Assembly (NCBI GenBank): GCA_964458605.1
Contig: CAYWLS010000020.1
Coordinates: 15,688-79,687 of the forward strand
Direction: 5' to 3'
Source: JBBSNV01 sp964458605
GTDB taxonomy: Bacteria > Pseudomonadota > Alphaproteobacteria > Reyranellales > JAQSWP01
Length of the DNA: 64,000 nt
A program made the position numbers and the translations under genes. The notes beneath the pieces were generated by a model. It was given only the letters and a program-made list of their open reading frames with translations. It searched no databases and had not been told where the DNA came from. Shown in pieces: positions 47,153 through 55,952 of the stretch; within the stretch, counting starts at the first letter, position 1; each line of letters starts with the position of its first letter.

Positions 47153-47931
47153 GCGCCCTGCCCAAGCTGCAGAACGCCTTCCAGGCCTACCTGCTGGGCC
47201 GGAGCGACGACATCGTCGGTGCCGTCAACGACGGCGACAAGGCCAAGCGCGACCTGCTGCTGTCGGTCTATCGGCACGGCTACCTGTCGCGGCTGCAGGA
47301 ATGCCTGGGCAACGATTTCACTGGCCTGCGCGCCATGCTGGGCGACGACGCCTTCGCCGAGCTGACCGCCGCCTATGTCGAGGCGCACCCCTCCCGCTAC
47401 GCCAATGTCCGCTGGCTGGGCCAGGACATGGCCCAATTCATCCGCCGCCATCGGCCCACGCAGCATCGGACCGATCTGGCCGAGATGGCGCAATTCGAGT
47501 GGGCGTTGGGCCTGGCGCTGGATGCCGCCGACGACGCGGCCATGGCCATCGAGGAACTGATCGGCCTGAGCGGCGAGGAATGGGTCGCCCTGACCGTCAG
47601 GCCGCGCGCCAACGTGCAGCGGCTTACCCTGCAGACCATGGCGCCCAAGGCCTGGCTGCAGCAGGAGAAGGCCGCACCGGGTAGCCTGGAGGTCGCCGCC
47701 GCCGAGCGGCCGGTAGACTGGCTGGTGTGGCGCAAGGATATCGACCCGCAGTTCCGATCCATGGAACCGGACGAGGCCTGGGCATTCGACGCCGCCGCGT
47801 CCGGTACCGGCTTCGCCGAGCTGTGCGAGGGACTTGCCCGCTTCATGCCGGCCGACCAGGCGGCAGCGCGTGCCGCAGGCCTGCTGCGGGCCTGGATCGA
47901 TGCCCGCCTCCTCCTGCCGCGCACGGCCTGA
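47149..47931 (+). CDS. bufC: bufferin partner protein BufC (DUF2063)
   Basis: A 260-residue protein of the DUF2063 family, annotated as a putative DNA-binding domain protein. LPKLQNAFQAYLLGRSDDI, RHGYLSRLQECLGNDFTGLRAMLGDDAF and AHPSRYANVRWLGQDMAQFI are conserved. In MNIO systems this partner recognises the precursor leader and delivers it to BufB; that role is inferred here from order. Its stop overlaps the next start (TGATG). Confidence 0.9.
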   Translation: MSALPKLQNAFQAYLLGRSDDIVGAVNDGDKAKRDLLLSVYRHGYLSRLQECLGNDFTGLRAMLGDDAFAELTAAYVEAHPSRYANVRWLGQDMAQFIRRHRPTQHRTDLAEMAQFEWALGLALDAADDAAMAIEELIGLSGEEWVALTVRPRANVQRLTLQTMAPKAWLQQEKAAPGSLEVAAAERPVDWLVWRKDIDPQFRSMEPDEAWAFDAAASGTGFAELCEGLARFMPADQAAARAAGLLRAWIDARLLLPRTA

Positions 47932-48614
47932 TGGCCTTCATCGAGGATCTGAGCTGGGTCGAGGTCAAACGGGGCATCGACGCCGGGCTGCCCGTGCTGA
48001 TCCCGATCGGCGCGACCGCCAAGGCCCATGGGCCTCACCTGCCGCTGCAGACCGACTACCTGACGGCGCGGGCGCTCGCCGCGCGCAGCGCCGCCGCTTA
48101 CCGGCTGCTGGTAGCGCCCGGGATTGGCCTTGGCCACTACCCGGCCTTCACGCCCTTCGCCGGCAGCCAATCGGTCGCCGCCGACCTGTTCGAAGCGATG
48201 CTGACCCAGTCGATGGCGCTGCTGATCGCCCAAGGCGCGCGCAAACTTGCCCTGTTGAATACCGGCGTTTCGACCGAGCGTCCGGTCGATGCCGCGGCCG
48301 CCGCGGTGCGCGAAGCCCATGGGACAAGCCCCGCGGTCGCGCATATGCGCCTGCTGGGCGGCAGCGCCGTGGCGGCGCTCGACAATCCGGACGGCGGTCA
48401 CGCCGACGAGCGCGAAACCAGCCTGATGCTGGCGATCGCGCCGGAGCGCGTGCGGCTCGATCTCGCCATCGCCGCCATGCCCGACGCCGAGACCCAGTTC
48501 GCCCGCACCGCCGCAACCGGCGATGCGCGCAAGGCCACCGCCGCCAAGGGCGAGGCCCTGCTCGCCGCCATGGTCGACGATATGGTGGCGCTGCTGCGCC
48601 GGTCGTTCGGCTAG
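47931..48614 (+). CDS. creatininase-family amidohydrolase coupled to the buf operon
   Basis: A 227-residue creatininase-like protein. The metal site motifs are seen as AKAHGPHLPLQTDYL and GHADERETSLMLAIAPERVRLD, which also resemble MftE, the creatininase-type peptidase of mycofactocin maturation. The usual Glu-x-His metal-binding pair reads Lys-Ala-His here, so one ligand may be lost. The start overlaps the bufC stop by one base, which suggests a job linked to the bufferin. A peptidase role is speculation. Confidence 0.8.
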   Translation: MAFIEDLSWVEVKRGIDAGLPVLIPIGATAKAHGPHLPLQTDYLTARALAARSAAAYRLLVAPGIGLGHYPAFTPFAGSQSVAADLFEAMLTQSMALLIAQGARKLALLNTGVSTERPVDAAAAAVREAHGTSPAVAHMRLLGGSAVAALDNPDGGHADERETSLMLAIAPERVRLDLAIAAMPDAETQFARTAATGDARKATAAKGEALLAAMVDDMVALLRRSFG

Positions 48615-48632
48615 CGCCGCTCTTTAGAGAGA

Positions 48633-48697
48633 TAGAGCGGATTCACACGATCGGATGGAAGCTTTGTCGCGCTTCCATCCGATCGTGATCCGCTCTA
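48633..48697. repeat. long imperfect inverted repeat between convergent genes
   Basis: TAGAGCGGATTCACACGATC... at 48633-48662 pairs with its near-complement at 48671-48697; the left arm has about three extra bases (TCA). The arms are about 26 bases. It looks like a dispersed alphaproteobacterial palindrome and may end transcription from both sides. It contains the stop codon of the minus-strand protease gene. Confidence 0.7.
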
Positions 48698-50209
48698 AGC
48701 CGGCCCCATCGGCACCAGGTGGGGCGGCCGCACCCCGCGCACGATCACCTTGCGGATGGCTGCCAGCGGCGCATCGTCGTGATAGAGCACCTTGTTCCCA
48801 TCGACCAGTTCGACGCCCAGGCTGCGCCACAGCACCATCAGGTCGACCGGCGTCGCCTTGTAGACATAGCGCTCGGCCAGATCGTGCATCGTCGTGCCGC
48901 CGACCGCCTTATCGCAGGCGCCGATCATGTCGTCCACCGTGGTGCGGGTGGCGGCGTTGCCGCCGCCTTTCAGGATCGCCCGCAGACAATCCTCCAGGCC
49001 AAATTTCAGGTTGCTGGCGCGGCGCATCTCGATATCGCTCAGCAGCAGGAACAGCGCACCGCCCCAGTAGTAGCCGGCATGGCTGCTGTTGGCGCTGAGA
49101 CCGGATTCGGCCAGCGCGCTGACCCCGCGCGGCATGTTGGTGAGCCATTCGCGCCACACCTCGTCCTCGCTCTTCCAGCCGACCCGGCTCCTGATGATTG
49201 GCTCGAGATAGGTCGCCATGCCTTCCATCAGCCAGGTGCCGCGCCCTTCGACGAACGGCGCCGCCGTGTGAATCATCTCGTGGATCAGCACCCACTCGTC
49301 GTACAGATCGCGGGCCTTCTCGCCGGTCCCGGCGCGCAGGATCATGGTGACGCCGCCGCCGGGAACCACGCGGCCGAATTCGACCTCGGCGCCGCGCGCC
49401 GGGAACACGACGATCAGCGTCTGCGGCGAGGAGAATCCGTCGAAATAGGTGGCGATGGCGCGCGCGCTCTGCTGCACCCAGGCGGCATATTGCTGGCGCG
49501 TCGCGTCGTAGTCGGCATCGAGGAACACCAGGTCGATATGCGCCGGCATGCCGGGCTGGCCGGGGGGCGACGGCACGGATACCACGGCCGGCTCGAAATT
49601 GCCGAACACGGAATAGCCGGCGAAGCGGACCGGGGTGTCGTCCAGCCGGTAGCGGTCGCCGATCTTCTTCAGGCCGCTGGCGAAGCGCTGGCCCGCCGGC
49701 AGGTTGACGGCGATGGCCAGGGGCAGCAGCCGATCGCGCGCCAGCGGCTGCATCAGCCAGCCTTCCAGCAACAAGGCCCGGGTGCCGCCGCGACGCATGC
49801 CGACGCGATCGCTGTTGGTCTGGTCCAGGAAGGCATCCAGTTCGAAACGATAGGTTGCCTTGGCGATGCCGTCGGCATCGGCCGGCACCTGCCACACCCG
49901 CCCATCGGGCGCGAGACGGTGGCCGGCCCGGTCGGTGACGGCGGCGATGAACGATGCCGCCAGCGTGCTGTTGGCGCGTAAGCTGAGCGTGCCGCCCACC
50001 GCACAGGTGAATGTCACCTCGAGCGACATCGGCGCCGTGTCGGCGCTGGGCGCGACATCGACCAGACAGCTATTGGCCGCCGGCCGGTCGGGCGGCGCAG
50101 CCGATGCGAGACCGGCCGCCAGAAACCCGGCGAGAAACCCGGCGAGAAACCCGGCGAGAAACCCGGCGAGCAGAACGGCTGCCGCGCAATGCCGGTTGCG
50201 ATGGATCAT
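48695..50209 (-). CDS. secreted gluzincin-like metalloprotease with repeat-expanded signal peptide
   Basis: A 504-residue exported protein. The zinc-binding HExxH is in WVLIHEMIHTAAPF, and the third ligand is likely the Glu in TWLMEGMATYLEP, about 25 residues on; this is the layout of M61-type gluzincin peptidases. An N-terminal beta-rich region comes first. The signal peptide core is four copies of AGFL, encoded by four perfect 12-base repeats. Substrate unknown. It ends inside an inverted repeat and converges on the creatininase-like gene. Confidence 0.8.
   Translation of the reverse strand: MIHRNRHCAAAVLLAGFLAGFLAGFLAGFLAAGLASAAPPDRPAANSCLVDVAPSADTAPMSLEVTFTCAVGGTLSLRANSTLAASFIAAVTDRAGHRLAPDGRVWQVPADADGIAKATYRFELDAFLDQTNSDRVGMRRGGTRALLLEGWLMQPLARDRLLPLAIAVNLPAGQRFASGLKKIGDRYRLDDTPVRFAGYSVFGNFEPAVVSVPSPPGQPGMPAHIDLVFLDADYDATRQQYAAWVQQSARAIATYFDGFSSPQTLIVVFPARGAEVEFGRVVPGGGVTMILRAGTGEKARDLYDEWVLIHEMIHTAAPFVEGRGTWLMEGMATYLEPIIRSRVGWKSEDEVWREWLTNMPRGVSALAESGLSANSSHAGYYWGGALFLLLSDIEMRRASNLKFGLEDCLRAILKGGGNAATRTTVDDMIGACDKAVGGTTMHDLAERYVYKATPVDLMVLWRSLGVELVDGNKVLYHDDAPLAAIRKVIVRGVRPPHLVPMGPA
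50121..50168. repeat. four perfect 12-base tandem repeats in a signal peptide
   Basis: The unit AGAAACCCGGCG is repeated four times without change. On the minus strand it encodes (AGFL)n within the hydrophobic core of the protease signal peptide. The perfect identity suggests recent slippage, and copy number could vary between strains without breaking the frame. Confidence 0.9.
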
Positions 50210-50283
50210 CGAAGGATCATAGCCTGTCCCGTGGCCGAATAGCCGGCGCCAAGGCTCATCACGGTCATTTTATCGGAGTGCGG

Positions 50284-51252
50284 ATGATCGGCCGGATCCT
50301 GACTATACTGGCGCGGCGCGCCACCGCCATCCTGCCGTTCAGCGTCGCCATCGGGCTGGTCTTTCCCGGACTGGCGGCGTTGCTGCGTCCGACCATCACC
50401 CCGCTGGTGGTTCTGATCCTGATCGTCGCCATGATGCGCACCGACTGGCCAGCGCTGCGCCACCTGGCCGCTCGCCCGGTGCGGGTCGCCTTCGTGATGG
50501 CGCTGGTGATGGTCGGCATCGGCCTGATCGTGGCCCCGCTGGCACGCCACCTGGGCATGGAGCCGGGCCTGGCGCTGGCGGTGTCGATCATGTGCTTCTG
50601 CCCGCCGATCACTTCGGCGCCCGCCTTTGCGCCGATCCTTGGCCTCAACCAGGCGCTGTGCCTGGTGGTGGCGGTAGCGGGCCTGCTGATCGTGCCGCTG
50701 ACTTTGCCGCCCATGGCGCTGCTGCTCCTCGACTTGCAGCTCGATATTAGCGTCGGCGCCTTGATGGCGCGGCTGGCCGGGTTGATCGGCGTGGCGCTGG
50801 CGGTCGCGCTTGCTTTGCGCTGGCGGCTGCGCGACAGGCTGGAAGACCTGGCCCGTCCGATCGACGGCGTCGGCGTGCTGCTGCTGATCGTGTTCGCCAT
50901 TGCCATCTTCGACGGCGTCACCGCGCAGATTCTGGCCGATCCCTGGCGCGTCTTCTGGTTCGTTGCGGCAAGCTTTGGCGCGCATCTGGCCTATCAGGCG
51001 CTGGCCATCGCGCTGTCGCTTCGTCTGGGGCGACGCGACGCCCTGACGGCCGGATTCCTGGCGGGAACGCGCAATGTCGGACTGCTTCTGGCGGCGCTGC
51101 CGGCCAATAGCGAGCCGGCGCTGCTCCTGTTCATCGCAACCGCACAATTTCCCATTTACATCATGCCGACCGTGCTCAGGCCGGTTTACGCCCGCCTTTT
51201 GTCCCATGGCTCCGGCGGCGCGCGCCTTGCCAAGCAGCGGCCGGGTCGGTAA
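50284..51252 (+). CDS. sodium symporter-like membrane protein (bile acid:Na+ symporter fold)
   Basis: A 322-residue membrane protein with about ten membrane segments. FSVAIGLVFPGLAALLRPTITPLVVLILIVAMM and CFCPPITSAPAFAPILGLNQALCLVVAV resemble the bile acid:sodium symporter (SBF) superfamily, and GTRNVGLLLAALP corresponds to the second crossover helix region (G-x-R-N). The transported substrate is unknown. It lies 30 bases before dctP and may be co-transcribed with it. Confidence 0.75.
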   Translation: MIGRILTILARRATAILPFSVAIGLVFPGLAALLRPTITPLVVLILIVAMMRTDWPALRHLAARPVRVAFVMALVMVGIGLIVAPLARHLGMEPGLALAVSIMCFCPPITSAPAFAPILGLNQALCLVVAVAGLLIVPLTLPPMALLLLDLQLDISVGALMARLAGLIGVALAVALALRWRLRDRLEDLARPIDGVGVLLLIVFAIAIFDGVTAQILADPWRVFWFVAASFGAHLAYQALAIALSLRLGRRDALTAGFLAGTRNVGLLLAALPANSEPALLLFIATAQFPIYIMPTVLRPVYARLLSHGSGGARLAKQRPGR

Positions 51253-51282
51253 CAATTTCGCGCATCGAACACGGAGGCAACA

Positions 51283-52260
51283 ATGAAAATGAACAAGATA
51301 TTGGCTGGGACGATGCTGGTCGGAGGATTGGCGCTGGCGTCGCAGGCGCAGGCGCAAACCAAATGGGATCTCCCCGCCGGCTATCCGGCAACCAACTTCC
51401 ATACCGTCAACCTGCAGAAATTCGCCGACGGGGTGAAGGCGGCGACCGGGGGCAAACTGGAAATCACAGTCCACGCCAACGGCTCGCTCTACAAGGCCAA
51501 CGAGATCAAACGCGCCGTGCAGTCCGGCCAGGCGCAGATCGGCGAGATCCTGGGCGTCAACTATCAGAACGAAGACCCCGTGTACGGGGTCGACGGCGTG
51601 CCGTTCCTGGCGACCTCCTACGACGCCGCCAAGAAGCTCGCCGCCGCCCAGCGTCCGGTGCTGGAAAAGAAGCTCGACGCCCAGGGCATGATGCTGCTCT
51701 ACAGCTGCGCCTGGCCCTCGCAGGGCATCTACGCCAACAAGGAGCTGAACTCGGTCAAGGACATGGAAGGCCTGAAGTGGCGCGCCTACAGCCCGCAGAC
51801 CTCGCGGCTGGCCGAACTGGTCAAGGCGCAGCCGATCACCATCCAGGCCGCCGAGCTGAGCCAGGCGCTGGCCACCGGCAAGGTCGATTCCTTCATCTCC
51901 TCCGGCGCCACCGGCGTCGACAGCAAGGTGTGGGAGCAGCTGAAATATTTCTACGACGCCCAGGCCTGGCTGCCGAAGAACCTCGTTCTCATCAACAAGG
52001 AAGCCTTCAACAAGCTTGACAAGGCGGCGCAGACCGCGGTGCTGGAAGAAGGCAAGAAGGCCGAGGCCGCCTGCTGGGCCGACAGCGAGCGGCTGTCGCA
52101 GGGCTTCCTCGACACCCTGGCCAAGAACGGCATGAAGGTGCAGAAGCCCAACGACAAGTTCGCCGCCGAACTGGCCGGACTGGGCAAGAGCATGACCGAC
52201 GAATGGACCAAGTCGGCCGGCGCGGACGGCCAGGCCATTCTCGACGCCTACCGGAAATAG
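51283..52260 (+). CDS. dctP: TRAP transporter substrate-binding protein (DctP family)
   Basis: A 325-residue periplasmic receptor. A signal peptide (KILAGTMLVGGLALASQAQAQ) leads to WDLPAGYPATNFHTVNLQKFADGV. KWRAYSP provides the conserved arginine that binds a carboxylate in TRAP receptors. The ligand is thus probably an organic acid. GGAGG precedes the ATG. A stem-loop follows the stop. Confidence 0.92.
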   Translation: MKMNKILAGTMLVGGLALASQAQAQTKWDLPAGYPATNFHTVNLQKFADGVKAATGGKLEITVHANGSLYKANEIKRAVQSGQAQIGEILGVNYQNEDPVYGVDGVPFLATSYDAAKKLAAAQRPVLEKKLDAQGMMLLYSCAWPSQGIYANKELNSVKDMEGLKWRAYSPQTSRLAELVKAQPITIQAAELSQALATGKVDSFISSGATGVDSKVWEQLKYFYDAQAWLPKNLVLINKEAFNKLDKAAQTAVLEEGKKAEAACWADSERLSQGFLDTLAKNGMKVQKPNDKFAAELAGLGKSMTDEWTKSAGADGQAILDAYRK

Positions 52261-52273
52261 GCACATGACGCGA

Positions 52274-52297
52274 GGGGCCGGCAGCGATGCCGGCCCC
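52274..52297 (+). terminator. intercistronic stem-loop between dctP and dctQ
   Basis: GGGGCCGGC-AGCGAT-GCCGGCCCC is a perfect nine-base-pair hairpin 13 bases after dctP. Only TT follows, so it probably gives partial termination or stabilises the dctP message. It buries the ATG at 52287, which is why the dctQ start is placed later. Confidence 0.75.
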
Positions 52298-52316
52298 TTC
52301 CGCATTGGGGGATCGC

Positions 52317-52832
52317 ATGCGCGCCTGGCTGCAAAAGCTCTATCTCGCCTGCGGCGTGCTGGCCGCCGTCTTCATGGTGCTGATCGGCATTGCCGTACTC
52401 TATTCGATCGGCGGCTCCTATCTCGGCTATGTCGCACGTTCGGCCGACGACTTCGCGGGCTATGCGATGCTGGCTTCGTCGTTCCTGGCCCTGGCCTACA
52501 CTTTCGGCCGCGGCGAGCACATTCGCGTCACCCTGATCCTGCAGCGCCTGCACGGCCGCGCCCGGCGGATCGGCGAAATCTGGTGCCTGGCGCTTTCGAC
52601 GGTGCTGGCGGGCTATTTCGCCTATTACAGCGTCAAGCTGATCTTCGACAGCTACCGCTTCGGCGACAAATCGACCGGCCTTATCGCCGTGCCGCTGTGG
52701 ATCCCGCAGATTCCCATGGCGGTGGGCGTGGTCGTGCTGTTCATCGCCCTGCTCGAGCAGTTCATCGTCACGGCCAGCGGCGGGGAGCTGCCGCGCGAAG
52801 CCAACGCCGACGAAGTGTCGATGGAGCGCTGA
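52317..52832 (+). CDS. dctQ: TRAP transporter small permease (DctQ family)
   Basis: A 171-residue membrane protein with four membrane segments, typical of DctQ: YLACGVLAAVFMVLIGIAVL, DFAGYAMLASSFLALAYTF, RGEHIRVTLIL and the C-terminal PQIPMAVGVVVLFIALLEQ. It partners the DctM subunit. The start MRAWLQKLY at 52317 follows GGGGGATCGC; an ATG at 52287 lies inside the hairpin and is unlikely. Confidence 0.9.
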   Translation: MRAWLQKLYLACGVLAAVFMVLIGIAVLYSIGGSYLGYVARSADDFAGYAMLASSFLALAYTFGRGEHIRVTLILQRLHGRARRIGEIWCLALSTVLAGYFAYYSVKLIFDSYRFGDKSTGLIAVPLWIPQIPMAVGVVVLFIALLEQFIVTASGGELPREANADEVSMER

Positions 52833-52840
52833 GGATCGTC

Positions 52841-54148
52841 ATGACCGATATCGAAGCCACCATCGTCCTGATCGTCGCGCTGTTCCTGTTCCTGGGTACC
52901 GGCATCTGGATCGGTCTCAGCCTGCTTGGCGTCGCGCTGGCCGGCATGTGGCTGTTCACCACCCGGCCGGCCGGCGACGCCATGGCCACCACCATCTTCG
53001 GCGCCGCCTCGAGCTGGACCCTGACCGCCCTGCCGCTGTTCATCTGGATGGGCGAGATCCTGTTCCGCACGAGGCTGTCGCAGGACATGTTCCGCGGCCT
53101 GGCGCCATGGCTGTCGCGCCTGCCCGGCCGCCTGGTGCATACCAACGTCATCGGCTGCGCCATCTTCGCCGCCATCTCCGGCTCGTCGGCGGCGACCTGC
53201 GCCACGATCGGCAAGATGACCATCCCCGAGCTCAAGAAGCGCGGCTATCCCGACAGCATCGCGCTGGGCTCGCTGGCCGGCTCCGGCACCTTGGGCCTGC
53301 TGATCCCGCCCTCGATCATCATGATCGTCTACGGCGTGGCGGCCGAGGTTTCGATCGCCAAGCTGTTCATCGCCGGCGTCATCCCCGGCATCATGCTGGC
53401 GGCGCTGTTCATGTGTTATGTGGCGGGCTGGTCGCTGCTCAATCGCCGCAAGATCCCGCCTAACGACATCACCATGAGCTTCGGCCAGAAGCTGTGGGAA
53501 TCGCGCCATCTGATCCCGGTGGTGCTGCTGATCGCCGTCGTGCTGGGCTCGATCTACACCGGCGTGGCGACCGCCACCGAGTCGGCGGCGCTGGGCGTGG
53601 TGGGGGCCCTGTTCCTGTCGGCGATCCAGGGATCGCTCAACTGGCGCACGTTCTGCGACAGCCTGATGGGCGCCACCCGCACCTCCTGCATGATCGCGCT
53701 GATCCTGGCCGGATCGTCTTTCCTCAGCCTGGCGATGGGCTTCACCGGCCTGCCGCGCCACCTGGCGGAATGGATCGCCTCGCTCCACCTGTCGCCGGGC
53801 CTGCTGATCCTGGCGCTGACCATCTTCTTCATCATCCTGGGCTGCTTCATCGACGGCATCTCGATGGTGGTGCTGACCATCGCCATCCTGTTGCCGGTGG
53901 TGCAGCAGGCTGGCTTCGACCTGATCTGGTTCGGCATCTTCGTCGTGCTGGTGGTCGAGATGGCGCAGATCACCCCGCCGGTCGGCTTCAACCTGTTCGT
54001 GCTGCAGGGCATGACCGGCTATTCGATCTTCTATATCGGGCGGATCGCCTTTCCCTATTTCCTGCTCATGGTGGCCGCGGTCGCGATCACCTATTTCGTT
54101 CCTGAAATCGTCAGCTTCCTGCCCTCGCAGATGCAAGCACATCCCTGA
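52841..54148 (+). CDS. dctM: TRAP transporter large permease (DctM family)
   Basis: A 435-residue membrane protein with about twelve segments, the ion-coupled transport subunit. ISGSSAATCATIGKMTIPELKKRGY, LGLLIPPSIIMIVYGV and MAQITPPVGFNLFVLQGMTG are the family marks. GAGGA precedes the ATG, eight bases after dctQ. The operon stops here; the next gene converges. Confidence 0.95.
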   Translation: MTDIEATIVLIVALFLFLGTGIWIGLSLLGVALAGMWLFTTRPAGDAMATTIFGAASSWTLTALPLFIWMGEILFRTRLSQDMFRGLAPWLSRLPGRLVHTNVIGCAIFAAISGSSAATCATIGKMTIPELKKRGYPDSIALGSLAGSGTLGLLIPPSIIMIVYGVAAEVSIAKLFIAGVIPGIMLAALFMCYVAGWSLLNRRKIPPNDITMSFGQKLWESRHLIPVVLLIAVVLGSIYTGVATATESAALGVVGALFLSAIQGSLNWRTFCDSLMGATRTSCMIALILAGSSFLSLAMGFTGLPRHLAEWIASLHLSPGLLILALTIFFIILGCFIDGISMVVLTIAILLPVVQQAGFDLIWFGIFVVLVVEMAQITPPVGFNLFVLQGMTGYSIFYIGRIAFPYFLLMVAAVAITYFVPEIVSFLPSQMQAHP

Positions 54149-54172
54149 CACCAGGGCCGCGGCAGCAGTGCC

Positions 54173-55075
54173 TCAGCGCTTCGCTGCCGCCGCGAAGGCC
54201 GCGGCCCGCGCCAGCAGCCGCCGCGCATTCTGGTAGGTCGGCACCTCGACCAGCGCACCGTCCAGCTCGACCCGCGGCTCGCCGCGTGCTTGGGCGGCGT
54301 CGAACGCTTCGACCAGCCGCCGGGCGCGGGCGACCTGCTCGGCGCCGGGCGTGAACGCCTCGTTGATCCCCGCGACATGGGTGGGATCGACCAGACTCTT
54401 GGCGAAATAGCCCAGCCGTCGCGCCTGGCGCGCTTCGCGTGCTGCCCCCTCCGCGTCGCTGAACGTATAGGGACAATCGATCGCCAGCCTGCCGGCGGCC
54501 ACGCAGTCGACCAGGAAGCGCTGGCGCACATAGGCCAGTTCGAGGCCGTCCGGGGCGCGTTCGGCATTGAGATCGGTGGCCATGTCCTCGCTGGCCACCA
54601 GGCAGGCGCTGACCCGCTCGCTGCCATGGGCGATCTCGAAGGTCTCGCGCAACCCGGCCGCGGATTCGATATTGGGCACGATCTCGACCTGGCCGTATGG
54701 CCGGTCCAGCTCGCGCTCCCAGCGGGCGATGGCGCGGTCGAGCTCGGCGATATCGCCGCGATGCCGGGTCTTGGGCAGCAGCACGATCTGGGCGCCGCCG
54801 CGCATCGCCGCCTCGAGGTCGGGCGCCCCGTCCGGCCCGTGCAGCGGATTGATGCGCACCGCCGCCAGCGCGCCGGCCTTCCTCCACGCCGCCATGGTTT
54901 CGGCAATCAGTCGCCGCGCCGTGTCGCGAAGCTGCGGCGGCACGAAATCCTCCAGCTCCTGGATCAGCACGTCGGCGCCACAGGCGGTTGCCGCATTCAA
55001 GGCGGCGCGCGCGGCGCCCGGCAGGAACAGCCAGGAGCGGCGCAGCGCCACCGGACGGCGCGTCTCAGGCGGCAT
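54173..55075 (-). CDS. HpcH/HpaI aldolase, CitE-type CoA ester lyase
   Basis: A 300-residue TIM-barrel lyase of the CitE group. RRSWLFLPGAARAALNAA, VLIQELEDFVPPQLRD (the acidic metal ligands), VRINPLHG, VLLPKT, IVPNIESAAGL and the later GYFAKSLVDPTHV are seen. Such enzymes cleave malyl-, citramalyl- or citryl-CoA. Its start overlaps the end of the upstream CinA-type gene by 11 bases. Confidence 0.88.
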   Translation of the reverse strand: MPPETRRPVALRRSWLFLPGAARAALNAATACGADVLIQELEDFVPPQLRDTARRLIAETMAAWRKAGALAAVRINPLHGPDGAPDLEAAMRGGAQIVLLPKTRHRGDIAELDRAIARWERELDRPYGQVEIVPNIESAAGLRETFEIAHGSERVSACLVASEDMATDLNAERAPDGLELAYVRQRFLVDCVAAGRLAIDCPYTFSDAEGAAREARQARRLGYFAKSLVDPTHVAGINEAFTPGAEQVARARRLVEAFDAAQARGEPRVELDGALVEVPTYQNARRLLARAAAFAAAAKR

Positions 55076-55820
55076 CGATGCTGGGATCGCCGCCCAGGCT
55101 GCGCAGGATGCCCGCCAGTTCCCGCGCCGCCTGGTCCAGCCGCGCCGCTTCGGTGCCGCGCAGCACCAGCGAGGTCATTACCCTGCCCTGGCGGAAGGCG
55201 GGATAACTGCCGATCTCCAGATCGGCGTAGCGCGCCTGCAGGTCGGTCAGCGGTTGGGCAATGGCGCCCTCGGGCAGATTGACCTTGACGGCCCGGCTCA
55301 GCATCGGCTTGCCGCCGACCAGCCGATGCTTGAGGCTGCCGAACATCGCCTCGACGATCATCGGCACCCCGGCCATCACGAACACGTTGCCGATCTGGAA
55401 GCCGGGCGCGGTCGAGACCGGGTTGTCGATCAGGATGCCGCCCTGCGGCACGCGCGCCATGCGCCGGCGCGCCGGGGTAAACAGTTCGGGCGAACCGTAA
55501 TGGCGCGCCAGCCGCGCCACCGCCTCGGGATGCTCCGGCAACGCCACGCCGAAGGCTTTGGCGATGGCGTCGGCGGTGATGTCGTCATGGGTGGGGCCGA
55601 TGCCGCCGGTAGTGAAGACGTAGTCGAACTTGGCGCGCACCTCGTTGATGGTGGCGACGATGGTGTCCTCGATATCGGGGATCACCCGCGCCTCCATCAG
55701 CCGCACGCCCAGCGCGTTGAGGTTGGTGGCCAGGAACGGCAGGTTGGCGTCCTTGGTCCGGCCCGAGAGGATCTCGTTGCCGATCACGACGAGGCAGGCG
55801 GTTACTGTTCTGTCGGCCAT
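55065..55820 (-). CDS. CinA-type molybdopterin-binding domain protein
   Basis: A 251-residue protein of the MoCF-binding type found at the N-terminus of CinA. TACLVVIGNEILSGRTKDAN, VIPDIEDTIVATINEVRAKFDYVFTTGGIGPTHDD and VMAGVPMIVEAMF are conserved. The C-terminal amidohydrolase part of full CinA is absent. CinA-like pieces can hydrolyse ADP-ribose or bind nucleotides; the role here is unknown. It is divergent from map. Confidence 0.88.
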   Translation of the reverse strand: MADRTVTACLVVIGNEILSGRTKDANLPFLATNLNALGVRLMEARVIPDIEDTIVATINEVRAKFDYVFTTGGIGPTHDDITADAIAKAFGVALPEHPEAVARLARHYGSPELFTPARRRMARVPQGGILIDNPVSTAPGFQIGNVFVMAGVPMIVEAMFGSLKHRLVGGKPMLSRAVKVNLPEGAIAQPLTDLQARYADLEIGSYPAFRQGRVMTSLVLRGTEAARLDQAARELAGILRSLGGDPSIDAA

Positions 55821-55952
55821 GGGAAAATGAAAAGATGCCAGGGTTTGGAACAGCTTAAACCTTCGATGGGGCGCTGCAAAACCCCTCCTGCAGCGGGGGA
55901 ATGGCCGGCCCCCAGCCTTGTCCAAAGCGCATGAAAGTGCCAAATATGGCCC

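Noticed and set aside
50121..50168. Short regular repeats as a CRISPR array
   Set aside because: The units are 12 bases, contiguous with no spacers, and in frame within a coding sequence.
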